From: Heterotrichella gracilis
Taxonomy: Eukaryota; Sar; Xanthophyceae; Tribonematales; Xanthonemataceae
Length of the DNA: 64,000 bases
Reading direction: 5' to 3'
Assembly: GCA_032358255.1 (NCBI GenBank)
Contig: JAULBX010030264.1
Coordinates: forward strand, 62,001-126,000
Position numbers and translations under genes: made by a program. This document shows, piece after piece, positions 55,025 through 64,000 of this stretch (positions are counted from its first letter, which is position 1; the number at the start of each line of letters is the position of its first letter). Under the pieces are notes generated by a model. The model searched no databases. It had not been told where the DNA came from and was given only the letters and a program-made list of their open reading frames with translations.

Positions 55025-56831
55025 ATGATGCAAGGCCAGATGCACCAGCAAGGGGTGGAGGAGGTGGCTGAGGAGGTCCAGGATGAAGTGCCTGCGATCG
55101 AGGCGTTGTCGGTGAGAACCCTGCGTTCACCCCTCTGTTCACAACCCACACAAGACGATACACTGTTGCGAACCTGGTGGACTGTCGTGGCAGGAAAACG
55201 GAGTTGCAATGTCGGACATCCAAAAGCTGAAGGACGCTGGGTACTGCACAATAGACGCTGTTGTCCATGCAACCAGGAAGGAGCTTGCCCTCATCAAGGG
55301 CATCAGCGAAGCTAAAGTGGAGAAAATAAAGCACGCAGGTCAGTTGGGCTGGCTTGCAACACTGAATTACAGACTTGTACACCTATGTTACCTGTTTTGA
55401 CTAGTTCAGGGGTGCCAGCCAACCCTACATCTGGTTATCTCTGCTGAGCGTATGTGGGATGCCTTGCAGCTGGAGGCCATATCAACACTGGTTTCACCTC
55501 AGCCACAACAATCGCCCAACAAAGGCAAAACCTCCTTCAGATTACTTCTGGTTGCAAGGACCTGGACGACATGTTGGGAGGTACGAGTAATTAGTGCCAA
55601 AGTGGTCCTGCACAGCACGCCAACAGCTTGCCTGTGACTAAGATGCTGCTGCGCACGCAGGTGGTTTTGAAACTGGCTCCATCACTGAAATATATGGGGA
55701 GTTCCGCTGCGGAAAGACACAAATATGCCACACACTATGCGTCACTTGCCAGGTATGTATGGAAGGAACTTCTGCCTGACTGAGCTGTCACTGATATGCA
55801 ACATGTAGCAGTATTGCACGTCTCCCTGATCACACACCACGTGCAGCTGCCTGCAGAGAATGGAGGGGGTGAGGGCAAGGCAATGTACATCGACACCGAA
55901 GGGACCTTCCGCCCTCAGAGGCTTGTAGAGATAGCAAACAGGTAAGCCTGGTTGTGCCAATAGCCTTTATCCTATTCCTCCCTCACACTCCTAGCACCTG
56001 AACCCACCTGCATTCTCACCACACACAGGTTTGGCCTGGACCCCAACGACGTGCTGGACAACATTGCATACGCCAGGGCCCACAACACGGAGCACCAAAC
56101 AGAGCTTCTGGTGCAAGCAGCTGCCCTGATGGCGGACTCCCGCTTTGCACTGGTGGTAGTGGACAGCGCCACCTGCCTCTTCCGCAACGAGTACAACGGG
56201 CGTGGTGAGCTGTCCATGAGGCAAATCAACCTGGGCCGCTTCTTGAAAGGCCTCAACCGCCTGGCTGAGCAGTTTGGTGTGGCAGTTGTCCTGACAAACC
56301 AGGTAGGCAATGACAGGCGCACTCACTTACAAAAAGACTGTCACCTTGTAATTTCTCTACGTCGTATAAATGCTGCAGCAATGAACTTTGATTACCGGTA
56401 ACCTTTCAGAATATGGGGATTGTATCAACTTCCTGTACTTACCATGGCTGAGGCAACTCACTGCCAGGCCAGGTCAAACGCACCACAAAGGACAGGGGAT
56501 TCGATTGCTGCTGCTTTTACCAAAAGAGATGACCTTGAGCATAATTACCCATGGTTGATGATCGTACACATGATTGAAATACTGGGCATGACATGCACTG
56601 TATCCCCCGCAGGTGGTGGCAGCCAACCTGGATGGTGGCAGCATGTTTGCGGGGCCTTCAGTCAAGCCCATTGGTGGCAACATCATGGCGCATGCCACCA
56701 CCACCAGGATTTGGGTCAAGAAGGGGCGAGGGGAGACGCGGGTGGCCAAGCTGGTGGCGTCCCCACACCTACCGGAGAGGGATGCCAGCTTTGGGATTGC
56801 AGTGGAGGGTATCGTGGATGCCAAGGATTAG
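55025..56831 (+). CDS. RAD51: RAD51 recombinase
   Basis: Strand-exchange ATPase of homologous recombination. Exons: 55025-55111, 55194-55338, 55470-55580, 55661-55752, 55847-55941, 56029-56302, 56613-56831 (TAG), 1023 nt, 340 aa, against 339 in human. Visible are the N-terminal helix-hairpin-helix region ([12 protein letters not shown]), the polymerisation motif GFTSATT, Walker A at 127-134, Walker B (ALVVVD), [11 protein letters not shown] and the end [30 protein letters not shown] after the L2 region favours RAD51 over DMC1. Walker A reads GEFRCGKT, with Cys at residue 131 where RAD51 normally has Thr. The start is the first of two adjacent ATG codons. Confidence 0.96.
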
Positions 56832-57544
56832 GCATCATGTACATTATACTTCATTATGGCCCTGATACTGCCTGCATTCCCTACGGCCGCTGTGGTCAAA
56901 TGTGCCAGGTAAACCAATGGCAATAGCAGCAGCATCAAAAGCCCTCGGCACTCAATTTTCAGTGCTGGCAACCCTGGGGTCCATGTTGGGGTTTCCTTCA
57001 CACTATCAGATTTACACTAGATTTTCTCGTGCACGCTGCTGAACGTTCAGTTCGGGGCTTTTATTTTCTTGAACTCAACCCAATTTGATTAACGATTGAC
57101 ATGTGCGACTCCCTGCCAGTGCGCACTGCAAAAGGTATACCTGGTTTGATGGCCAACATAAAATGTACTGGACATTGCGATTAATCAGTTTGTATGTCTC
57201 CGCTATTTTTTTCAGCGGACACTCCTGGCAAAGAAATGGGGAGGGAAACAGTCTATGGGATAATCCCTATCATACTGTACAATTAAATGTCGCGCTGACA
57301 AGCATCATGGCCACGATGGGCATCAACTAAAAGTTCATCAAAATTTGGCAAAAAATGTCCTTGGAATGGATTTCATGCATGGCTGATACAACGAGCTATG
57401 TCAAACACATCGCCAAGCACTTAGGCGTTTATGGGCTGTCTGAAAGAAAACAAACACATGTACATGTATTGCAATAAATCTGTCGCAACCAGGCGTATAC
57501 TAGCTGAGCTGGCATGACCCTGGTGTTCATCCAGCGCATGTGCT
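56832..57544. other. Convergent intergenic region
   Basis: Between the RAD51 stop (plus) and the U-box gene stop (minus); must hold both 3' UTRs. AT-rich, with no gene seen. Confidence 0.55.
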
Positions 57545-60500
57545 TCATGTGCATCTTCCCATCTCCTCCTTCAGCGCTGCCACAGCTGATCGCACCGCGT
57601 GGTTTGGGAATAGGTGGCTGTGCTCCAGGGGCTCACCCGTGACGAGGGAGGTGGTGTGGTGCGCCAGCCAGTCACGCAGCGCGGCGGCCTCGTAGGTGTG
57701 CCCATCAGCGGCAATCATGGGCTCCCGAAGCAGCTCCTGAGCATGTGGAATGATGGCCATCTAAACATGAGTATTTGGCATTGACTAGCTGGCCAATTTC
57801 TCTTTGCTTTAGCTTAGCTGTAACTACAACACCTCTTCCTTAACCAACACGCTTATTTATCGACAGGCTACGTCTACGCTACAGCTATTTATTGACTTAC
57901 CAAGCGCCAACACCAATGAACCACATACCTTGGTCAGCGGACAGTAGAAGCAGGCGGTGCCTGGCGCACGAGCCTGCTTAGGGCTACCCTGTAAGTGGGG
58001 CATGAGGGGAGAGGGCTGGCCTGATGCGGTAGGGATTGCACTCAGCAATGGTGGGGGTGCCTGGCTTGACGTGATGGGGATTGTACCCTGTGTTTGTGGG
58101 GATGCCTGTGGGCCCAGGCTGATCTCCGCCATGGGTCGCACCAGCGATTCCGGTGACGGTACCCCCCTTGGTGCGCCCTGCTGCTGCCAGCTGGCAGGCG
58201 GTGCTATCGTGGCACTGGGGCCACCTGCCACATGCCTGGGCATGGGGAAATCAGGGTCACATTTTGCCCGAGATCAGATGATGCCATGTTGCACCGCCAA
58301 AACAGGACGACTTATTACATTAAATGTATCACGCTATAAAACAAATGTACTGACGTATTGAAGTTCTTCTCACCAAAAAAATAGGTATTGCCAACCCCTT
58401 TAATTGGCAGCCCTTAAAAGTTGGGAAATTGCCATACATTACCTTGTGACGGTGGAGGGCAGGCCAGGTGCATACTGGTTGGCCAGCGCAGGCGCCACGT
58501 CAGCTCTCCTCCTGCCAGCCGTGTGCGCGCCACCTGGCAGCAGCATCCCCAGAATGTCCTGCAGCGCCATGGCATCATCTGCATCTGATTCGGCTGGCTC
58601 AGGGGCTGCTGCGACTGGATCGGGGGCTGTTTTGTCTGGATCAGGGGCTGCTTCCCTGCTGTGCTGCAGGTCGGGCGGTGGGGATGCTACATTGGGTGTG
58701 GGGAGCCCTGCACAGCAGCCACCGCCAAGTTATTTTCCTGCATTTCAGCAACACAGTCAGAGTAGTAGTTAGCCTTGCACATGCGGGCGCCAAGTAGTGT
58801 GGTCCTGGCACCCATTAATACCCACTGTTGAATCCGTACCAATCTTCCTTGCTGGGTTGGGTCTGGCTGTAAGGCCTAGGCTTGCATACCACCTTTTCTT
58901 CCTGTACACTATCAAACAGCATGCAGTGCATCTAGGAACGCATAAATGGTACCCAAGGTTGTACAGGTAAGTAGTTGTGGTATATGACGATACCATATGC
59001 ACCAGCTAGCAGGAAAAAGAAAGAAACAGAATTTAGTCCTAGACGGCAGCGACAAGAGGCCACCCCGGGGATGGGCTACTTTCAGGGCCTTGAGAGAACT
59101 GCAGAGCAGATGAGCGGATGCAGTGGATGCCACATGAAGGTGTAGCTACAATGCATTGACTACGCACCCCTACAGCTGATAGCCACATTCTCTCCTGCAC
59201 GGGCATCATCAGGCACACCACTACTGCACCCAGGCGAAGCATTGTCTGCCTCGGATGAGCGGGCCACTGCTGCTGCTGCTGCTGCTGCTGCTGCTACTGC
59301 TGTTGCTGCTGCCTGTTTTGCCTTTTTGGCTGCCTTTTTCATAACCTTGGCTGCCTCTTGATCCCTCTGCTGCTGTTCCTCGCGCAGCAACATCTCAGCA
59401 GCGGCAGCGGCCAGGCTGGAAGTCTCTTCCTGTGGGATGTGTCGATTACACAGGTCATGGGTGAACAGCAGTTATGTTGTCAAATCTACTCACAGAAAAT
59501 GCCATGTACAGGGGGCCACAAAGATTATCCACATCTCAGTGCTAGGCCTTGACAAACAACACCTTGACAGGACCAGTCATACCCTCTGCGCAAACCCAAC
59601 TACTAACAGTGGTTGAAAGTCACCCACGCACCACGTCTTCTGTGGCCCGATTGAGTGCACTGACCCTCTCCACGTGGGCCCTGAGGCACTGCATGTACAC
59701 AGGGAGCACGTGCCTGTCCACATCGAAGCAGCAGGCCTTGACAAACTGCTTGAAGGCAAACTGGGCAGTGACGGCCAGCAGCCCCACTTCGTGCCTCCAG
59801 TACCCTACTAGGGCTTGGGCAGCCTGGGCGCACATGAGTAACTGTAGTATTGTGTGGGTTTTCTGTGTTTATGCGTCAGGGCACAAATATGGTAGGGGAA
59901 ACAGTGGACAGAAGGGCAATGCCTTTTTCTTCGCTCAATCCTCCTCCTTAACCAACGCGCGTGTTCAAGGACAGGCTGCGTAGATATTTATTTATTTATT
60001 TATTTTCGTCAGAGCACAAAGCCAGGGACCAAAGTCCACGTGAAGTGAGGTGAAGTGGCTGACGAAACCGGTTTCAGCCCCCGCCACGGGGCCTCATCAG
60101 TTGCCTTTTAAAAATCAGATTTGGATGAGTATTGTATCCAGTAGTAATGACTTATTTGACAGGTAACAAATAACAAAATATCCAAATGAATGGGCAATAG
60201 GCATCCCATGGGATCACTAATAGGCACCCCATAGGATTACTTGTCACTTTGTGGTTGGTGCAGAGCTGGGTTCCACAGTGCCCGGATTGATACACACAAG
60301 CCAACAACCAAGGCTGGGGCTAACTGTGTGCAGCCAGGACACTTTGGGGTCAAATATGTCCTGACCACTGGATCAGTATAAACCCCTACCTTGGTGAACG
60401 ACTGCCTGTTGAACAAATGTGCTACCACCATCTCTTTTAAATCGTCTGGCAAGTAGTGTGGATTCACTTCCTCAAGAACCTGCTGGCTGCTTGCTGCAGC

Positions 60501-63500
60501 AGTGGCAGATTAGTACACACAAGAAACAACCTTAAATAAGAAAATAAGGAAATGTAGAAATATACCACATGGTGCGGATTGTCTTCCCAATGCAGCGTAG
60601 ACACACAAGTGGGAAAAACAAATGAAACCAATGTCGTATGCATCAACCCAAGCCCCTACCTGCCGCGTATGCAAAGGTGTCTGGCGGCTTGAGGTGCGGC
60701 TTATAGCAGATGGCTGTCTCTTCATGCGGCCTCAAACCCTGCAAACGATTTAGGCCCTCCTTGGGACGTAAGATCTGCCCCACCCCACGGGCAAGCTCAT
60801 CCAGGCAACCCTACATACAGGTGTCAATCGGTTGGGTCAGTTACCGAGGGTGAGCGTCGCAAATTGAGTTCAAGCCTGAATTGCCAGCAGGTGTCAACCA
60901 CTTAGGTCAGCTACCAAGGGCAGTCGCAGCTTGAGGTCGAAACAGAAATGCACCTCTACCCATCCGTGCCCCCGTGATCTGAAACCAACACCTTCAGTAG
61001 TCATCTCCACAGCCACCGGTCCCTGGGCCCCAGAGGGTCCCAACACACACCAGAAAACCCTAACCCGTTAGCAGGTCCTATTTGGAAAAAGGACCGGCAT
61101 GCAGCTACTTGCCATGCCTCCTCAATCAACACAAAACAGAAAGCAGCCTGCCTCGTGCACACAGCGTCGACACCCTACACCCTACACCCTACACCCTACA
61201 CCCTATACCCTGCACCCTACACCCTCCATCCTAAACGCTATACCTGAGGTTAATGCCCGCCTGATCCCACAACATGCCCTGCATCCCCCAACCTACCTGC
61301 ACCAGGATGAACGTGCGTTGAACAGCCTCCACGCATTGGAGGCGCGAATCCGCCATCAGGAGGTCGTTGGCACTGATCCCCAGGCTGTGCCCTATGCGGC
61401 AGCAGGCTTCATGGCGCATTGCTGCTTGGGAGTGGGGCTTTGGGAGGGGGTTTCCAGGCACCCGCACTTGACCTGTATTGCCAACACCACTTATAAAATT
61501 AATCAACCGTAATCAACAATAATTTAGCACTGCAATTGCTCTGCAACACCAAAACACCAGCAACTTTAAACATGAATGCTTAAACTGCTTTCCAACGCCA
61601 AAACAATTATCAGCACAACGGTAACAACGGCCTGACAGGAGCTCTTCAGTTGCCACCCTAATGCGCCTGGTCATGAACACCCCCCTAGGGTATGTTTCAT
61701 GTGCACACCCGCCTAGGCTATGGCCATGCAATTGGGGTGGAGGATTCAAGTGTAGAGTGCTGGGGGCCTCCACAACATTGCAGTCAACACCTACACTTGC
61801 ACCTGCATCACATCCCATTTCTGACCACCATATGCGCCTGGGTTTAGGGTTTACGGATGGTTGCACCCATGCCTCGCAGGCGTTGGGTTTAGGGTTTACG
61901 GATGGTTGCACCCCCGTTTCACTGCATGCAACAGCTGCACCCCATGCTGCTCAAACTAGGGTTTAGGATCACAGGCTTAGGGTTTAGGGTTATGGGTGGA
62001 TTCACCCACGTTTGACTGCTGCCAACAGCTGCACCCCATCCTGTTCTGCCTTGCAGGACCACATGAATTCAGTGATCATGATGCCTGTCCAGCCTCCCTG
62101 CTCCAATATCCCCCACACGTTGACCACCTGGAACGGGTACACACAGGGAAAACCCTTAGTAAGAACCTAAATGCGCCTTGAGAGAAATTGTCGGCATTGA
62201 TAGGCCCCCAATGTACTCCCAGCAGTGCGTTGATGGAAGTTCTCGTGAAAGGCTCGTCAGTGCATTGAAGGAAACCCTAGTGGAAACCCTAGTGAAAGCC
62301 CCATCGCTTCACTCCCCCCCTCGGGGCTCAAGCCTGGCAAACCCTAAACCAGCTCGCCAACGCACCCCACCCCAGTCCCCACAAAACACCCCAAACAACA
62401 ATCCCCAACCCTAAAGATCTGATTGCCGGCGCACCGCACACGCATGCTGCATCCACATCAGGCGTGCGAGCAACTCGGCACTTTGCATGATATCCTGCAC
62501 ACTGCTTGGCCTCTGTACACTGCTTGACCTCCTCTCTGCGGCTGAAGCAATGAGCTCGTCTTGGTGTTTGCGCCTGGCCTCTAGGGTATTGTTGCTGAGG
62601 CGCTGCAGGGGGGATGAAAGGTTTAGGGTTTAGGGTATTGTTGCTGAGGCGCTGCAGTGGGGTTTCAGTGGGGTTGACCCTTGTGGAGTCAAGGGTCGGC
62701 CCTTAGATCAAGCACCACGCATCCACTGCAAATGACAATGCCCCACGGTTACTCCTGCATTAAAGACACCTAAATCCAGGATTGAACCCCTAATACTTGA
62801 ATTGCCAGGAAGTTCAAGTGAAACTGCCCCACGATCCAATATACATCCATATTTACATATAAAGAAATGTGCAGCCTGTCCTTGAGCAGGTGGGTTGCTT
62901 ATGTCCATGGTCACAAGCTGACTGACTGCTATTCTGGCTGTATTGCTGGAATGCATGTAACCTACTAACTAACTAAACATGCTTTCACCGTGTACATATG
63001 CTTTCATTTAACACCAGATGTGGGCCTGCCCCCTCTCTCATACCAGTGACTCCAGTTGCTCCCTTGCCCCCCTGCGAAGGGAGGTCAGGGCATCCACTGT
63101 CTCCTTCACAGTACCATGCAACCTTTGGTGGAAGGCAGCCCAAAGCCCCTCCACGGCGCAGCTGCATGCAAAAGTCAGCAAGTAAGGTAGGTTTAGGTGG
63201 ACCTAAAACAGTTGCGTGGAAGGAAATTATGGAGAGGGTTTACGATGGCATCCCCGGGATTATGAAGGGGGAAATCTCATCCCAGCTCAGAGGCTGCAGG
63301 CAAATGGATGTTTATCCTTATATGCATTATCATTACGTCATAATGTGTACATAAATAAGCTCCTCCTGCCAACCTGAAACCCTGAACCCTAACCCTGACA
63401 ACTGCAGGAGGTTTTGCATGCGCCTGGGTCAAAACTCCCAATTGCTCCAAAAGTATGGCAAGCATGACTTACGGACTCAGCGCCACCGCCAAAACCCTTA

Positions 63501-63640
63501 CCTAGCGTCATTTGCCTCCCGTAAAAGCTCGCTCAGTGCCTGCTTTGTATCCTGGTAGCACCTCGTGGCATGCTCCAGCTTCTCCAATACCCCCTGAAGC
63601 ATCTCCATTGCATCTTGTGGTGGCAAACTGGGGACCATCT
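57545..63640 (-). CDS. Protein with C-terminal U-box, 5' end off the window
   Basis: Probable E3 ubiquitin ligase. Exons recovered: 63640-63502, 63161-63044, 62602-62435, 62127-62010, 61421-61297, 60810-60660, 60493-60390, 59823-59632, 59429-59168, 58707-58443, 58235-57929, 57736-57545 (TGA); 712 residues in frame. The first exon here enters in phase 1, so at least one more exon lies to the right. The last two exons encode the U-box: CFYCPLTK joined to ELLREPMIAADGHTYEAAAL, then TSLVTGEPL and NHAVRSAVAAL, the pattern by which U-boxes recruit E2 enzymes. Upstream lie a Pro/Ala-rich disordered stretch, an Ala/Lys-rich helix with a poly-Ala run (59268-59297), and several hundred helical residues of no recognised family. 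No kinase, ARM or WD40 domain is seen. Exon 62127-62010 is the least certain. Confidence 0.75.
57833..57876. repeat. Dispersed repeat, copy 1
   Basis: Shares CCTTAACCAAC...CGACAGGCTACGT with a second copy at 59942-59993 at about three quarters identity. Both are followed by TATTTATT-rich sequence and lie in introns of the U-box gene. Possibly fragments of one mobile element. Confidence 0.6.
59268..59297 (-). repeat. CTG/CAG trinucleotide run encoding poly-Ala
   Basis: Plus-strand (CTG)n translated on the minus strand as GCA codons (Ala) within the Ala/Lys-rich exon of the U-box gene. Confidence 0.9.
59942..59993. repeat. Dispersed repeat, copy 2
   Basis: Partner of 57833-57876; directly precedes a TTTA microsatellite and the hammerhead-like motif. 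Confidence 0.6.
60057..60105 (-). ncRNA. Hammerhead-ribozyme-like motif
   Basis: On the minus strand: CTGATGA (60100-60094), a 6-bp GC-rich hairpin as stem II (60093-60088 with 60081-60076), GAAAC (60075-60071), a short loop, and GTC (60063-60061) as the cleavage triplet. This is the order of conserved core elements of a hammerhead with a 2-bp stem III. Stem I (GGC with GCC) is offset by unpaired A residues at the core, so activity is doubtful. It is in the sense strand of an intron of the U-box gene. Confidence 0.45.
61171..61228. repeat. CACCCTA heptamer array
   Basis: About eight degenerate units of CACCCTA (some TACCCTG or TACACCC), a variant of the CCCTAAA telomere-like heptamer, in an intron of the U-box gene. 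Confidence 0.9.
61841..61992 (-). repeat. Three TTTAGGG-linked copies of a U-box exon end
   Basis: TTTAGGG motifs at 61841-61853, 61885-61898 and 61976-61992 each precede a version of the exon 62127-62010 donor end (GGTTGCACCC, GGTTGCACCCCCGTTTCACTG, then the true GGATTCACCCACGTTTGACTG). In the middle copy the donor GTGGGT has become GGGGGT. Confidence 0.8.
62583..62657 (-). repeat. 26-bp direct duplication of a 3' splice site and exon start
   Basis: 62583-62608 and 62632-62657 are identical (AGGGTATTGTTGCTGAGGCG and then CTGCAG). Each contains a complete CTGCAG acceptor plus the first bases of the exon that begins at 62602. TTTAGGGTTTAGGG lies between them. Confidence 0.92.
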
Positions 63641-64000
63641 CTGCAAGGCACCAGTGCAACAATGACCATCCATTACCCAGTCACAGTACAGTCTTTGCAC
63701 ATTTATAGATTACAACCATGGTACAATCCAATGTACAAGTATATCAGCGTACAGTTATACATGACACCACAGTTCAATCATTTCAATGTTAAACATTAAT
63801 ATCCCCGCACTTTTGATCAGCCCACACTTTGGATGGGAACAATCTTTGCTAGGCATCACCACGTGAACCCTAAACCCTAAATATGGTGCGTCCTCATCAG
63901 CCTACCCCGTCACAAGACATTGTAATCCAATCAGCAACCCAGTCCACTTAAACTCTGTGCATAGGTTATTGTTCTGTGGGTTTGCATTCCAGACAGGTCC
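63641..64000. other. Intron or upstream part of the U-box gene
   Basis: No exon recognised before the window edge. CCCTAAACCCTAAA-type motif at 63868-63881. Confidence 0.5.

Noticed and set aside
54628-55272. 214-codon minus-strand frame
   Set aside because: Overlaps well-supported RAD51 exons on the other strand and shows no family features.
55025-56831. DMC1 as the identity of the recombinase
   Set aside because: [10 protein letters not shown] and the LPE...GIVDAKD ending fit RAD51 better, and numbering follows human RAD51.
61171-61992. True chromosome end (telomere)
   Set aside because: Repeats are short, degenerate, in both orientations and inside introns throughout the window, so they are interstitial.

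Overview
This window reads as nuclear DNA of a photosynthetic eukaryote, most likely a chlorophyte green alga. Every recognisable gene is cut by many short GT-AG introns with continuous phase, and no gene is in operon order. Plastid-related genes are present: a BASS2-type pyruvate transporter with a transit peptide and an MRL1-type PPR protein. The introns carry short TTTAGGG/CCCTAAA (plant-type telomere) motifs. The species cannot be fixed from the sequence. All gene models below were assembled by hand from reading frame, splice consensus and intron phase.

Layout, left to right: a KDM5/JARID1 histone H3K4 demethylase (minus, 3' part off the left edge); an unrecognised His-rich 559-aa protein (minus); a short oxysterol-binding-protein-related protein (minus); the transcription elongation factor IWS1 (minus); divergently, a small GLTSCR1-domain SWI/SNF subunit (plus); a CobW/ZNG1-type zinc GTPase with an added C-terminal WW domain (plus); prefoldin subunit 3 (plus); a four-TM membrane protein with a long disordered tail (minus); an MRL1-like plastid PPR protein (minus); an unrecognised 292-aa protein (minus); divergently, BASS2 (plus); RAD51 (plus); and a C-terminal U-box protein (minus) whose 5' end lies off the right edge.

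Three genes (KDM5, IWS1, GLTSCR1 family) act on chromatin and transcription, two (BASS2, MRL1) serve the plastid, and the rest are housekeeping or unknown. No evidence ties them into one pathway.

The main unexplained signal is structural. In most long genes here, a degenerate copy of a 25-90 bp exon end, often with its splice site, lies about 50-280 bp away inside the neighbouring intron, commonly beside TTTAGGG-type motifs. The clearest case is BASS2 intron 6, where exon end, 5' splice site and telomere-like sequence form a tandem repeat of about 105 bp. Some copies keep a usable splice site and others have lost it. A hammerhead-ribozyme-like motif lies, in sense, in an intron of the U-box gene.
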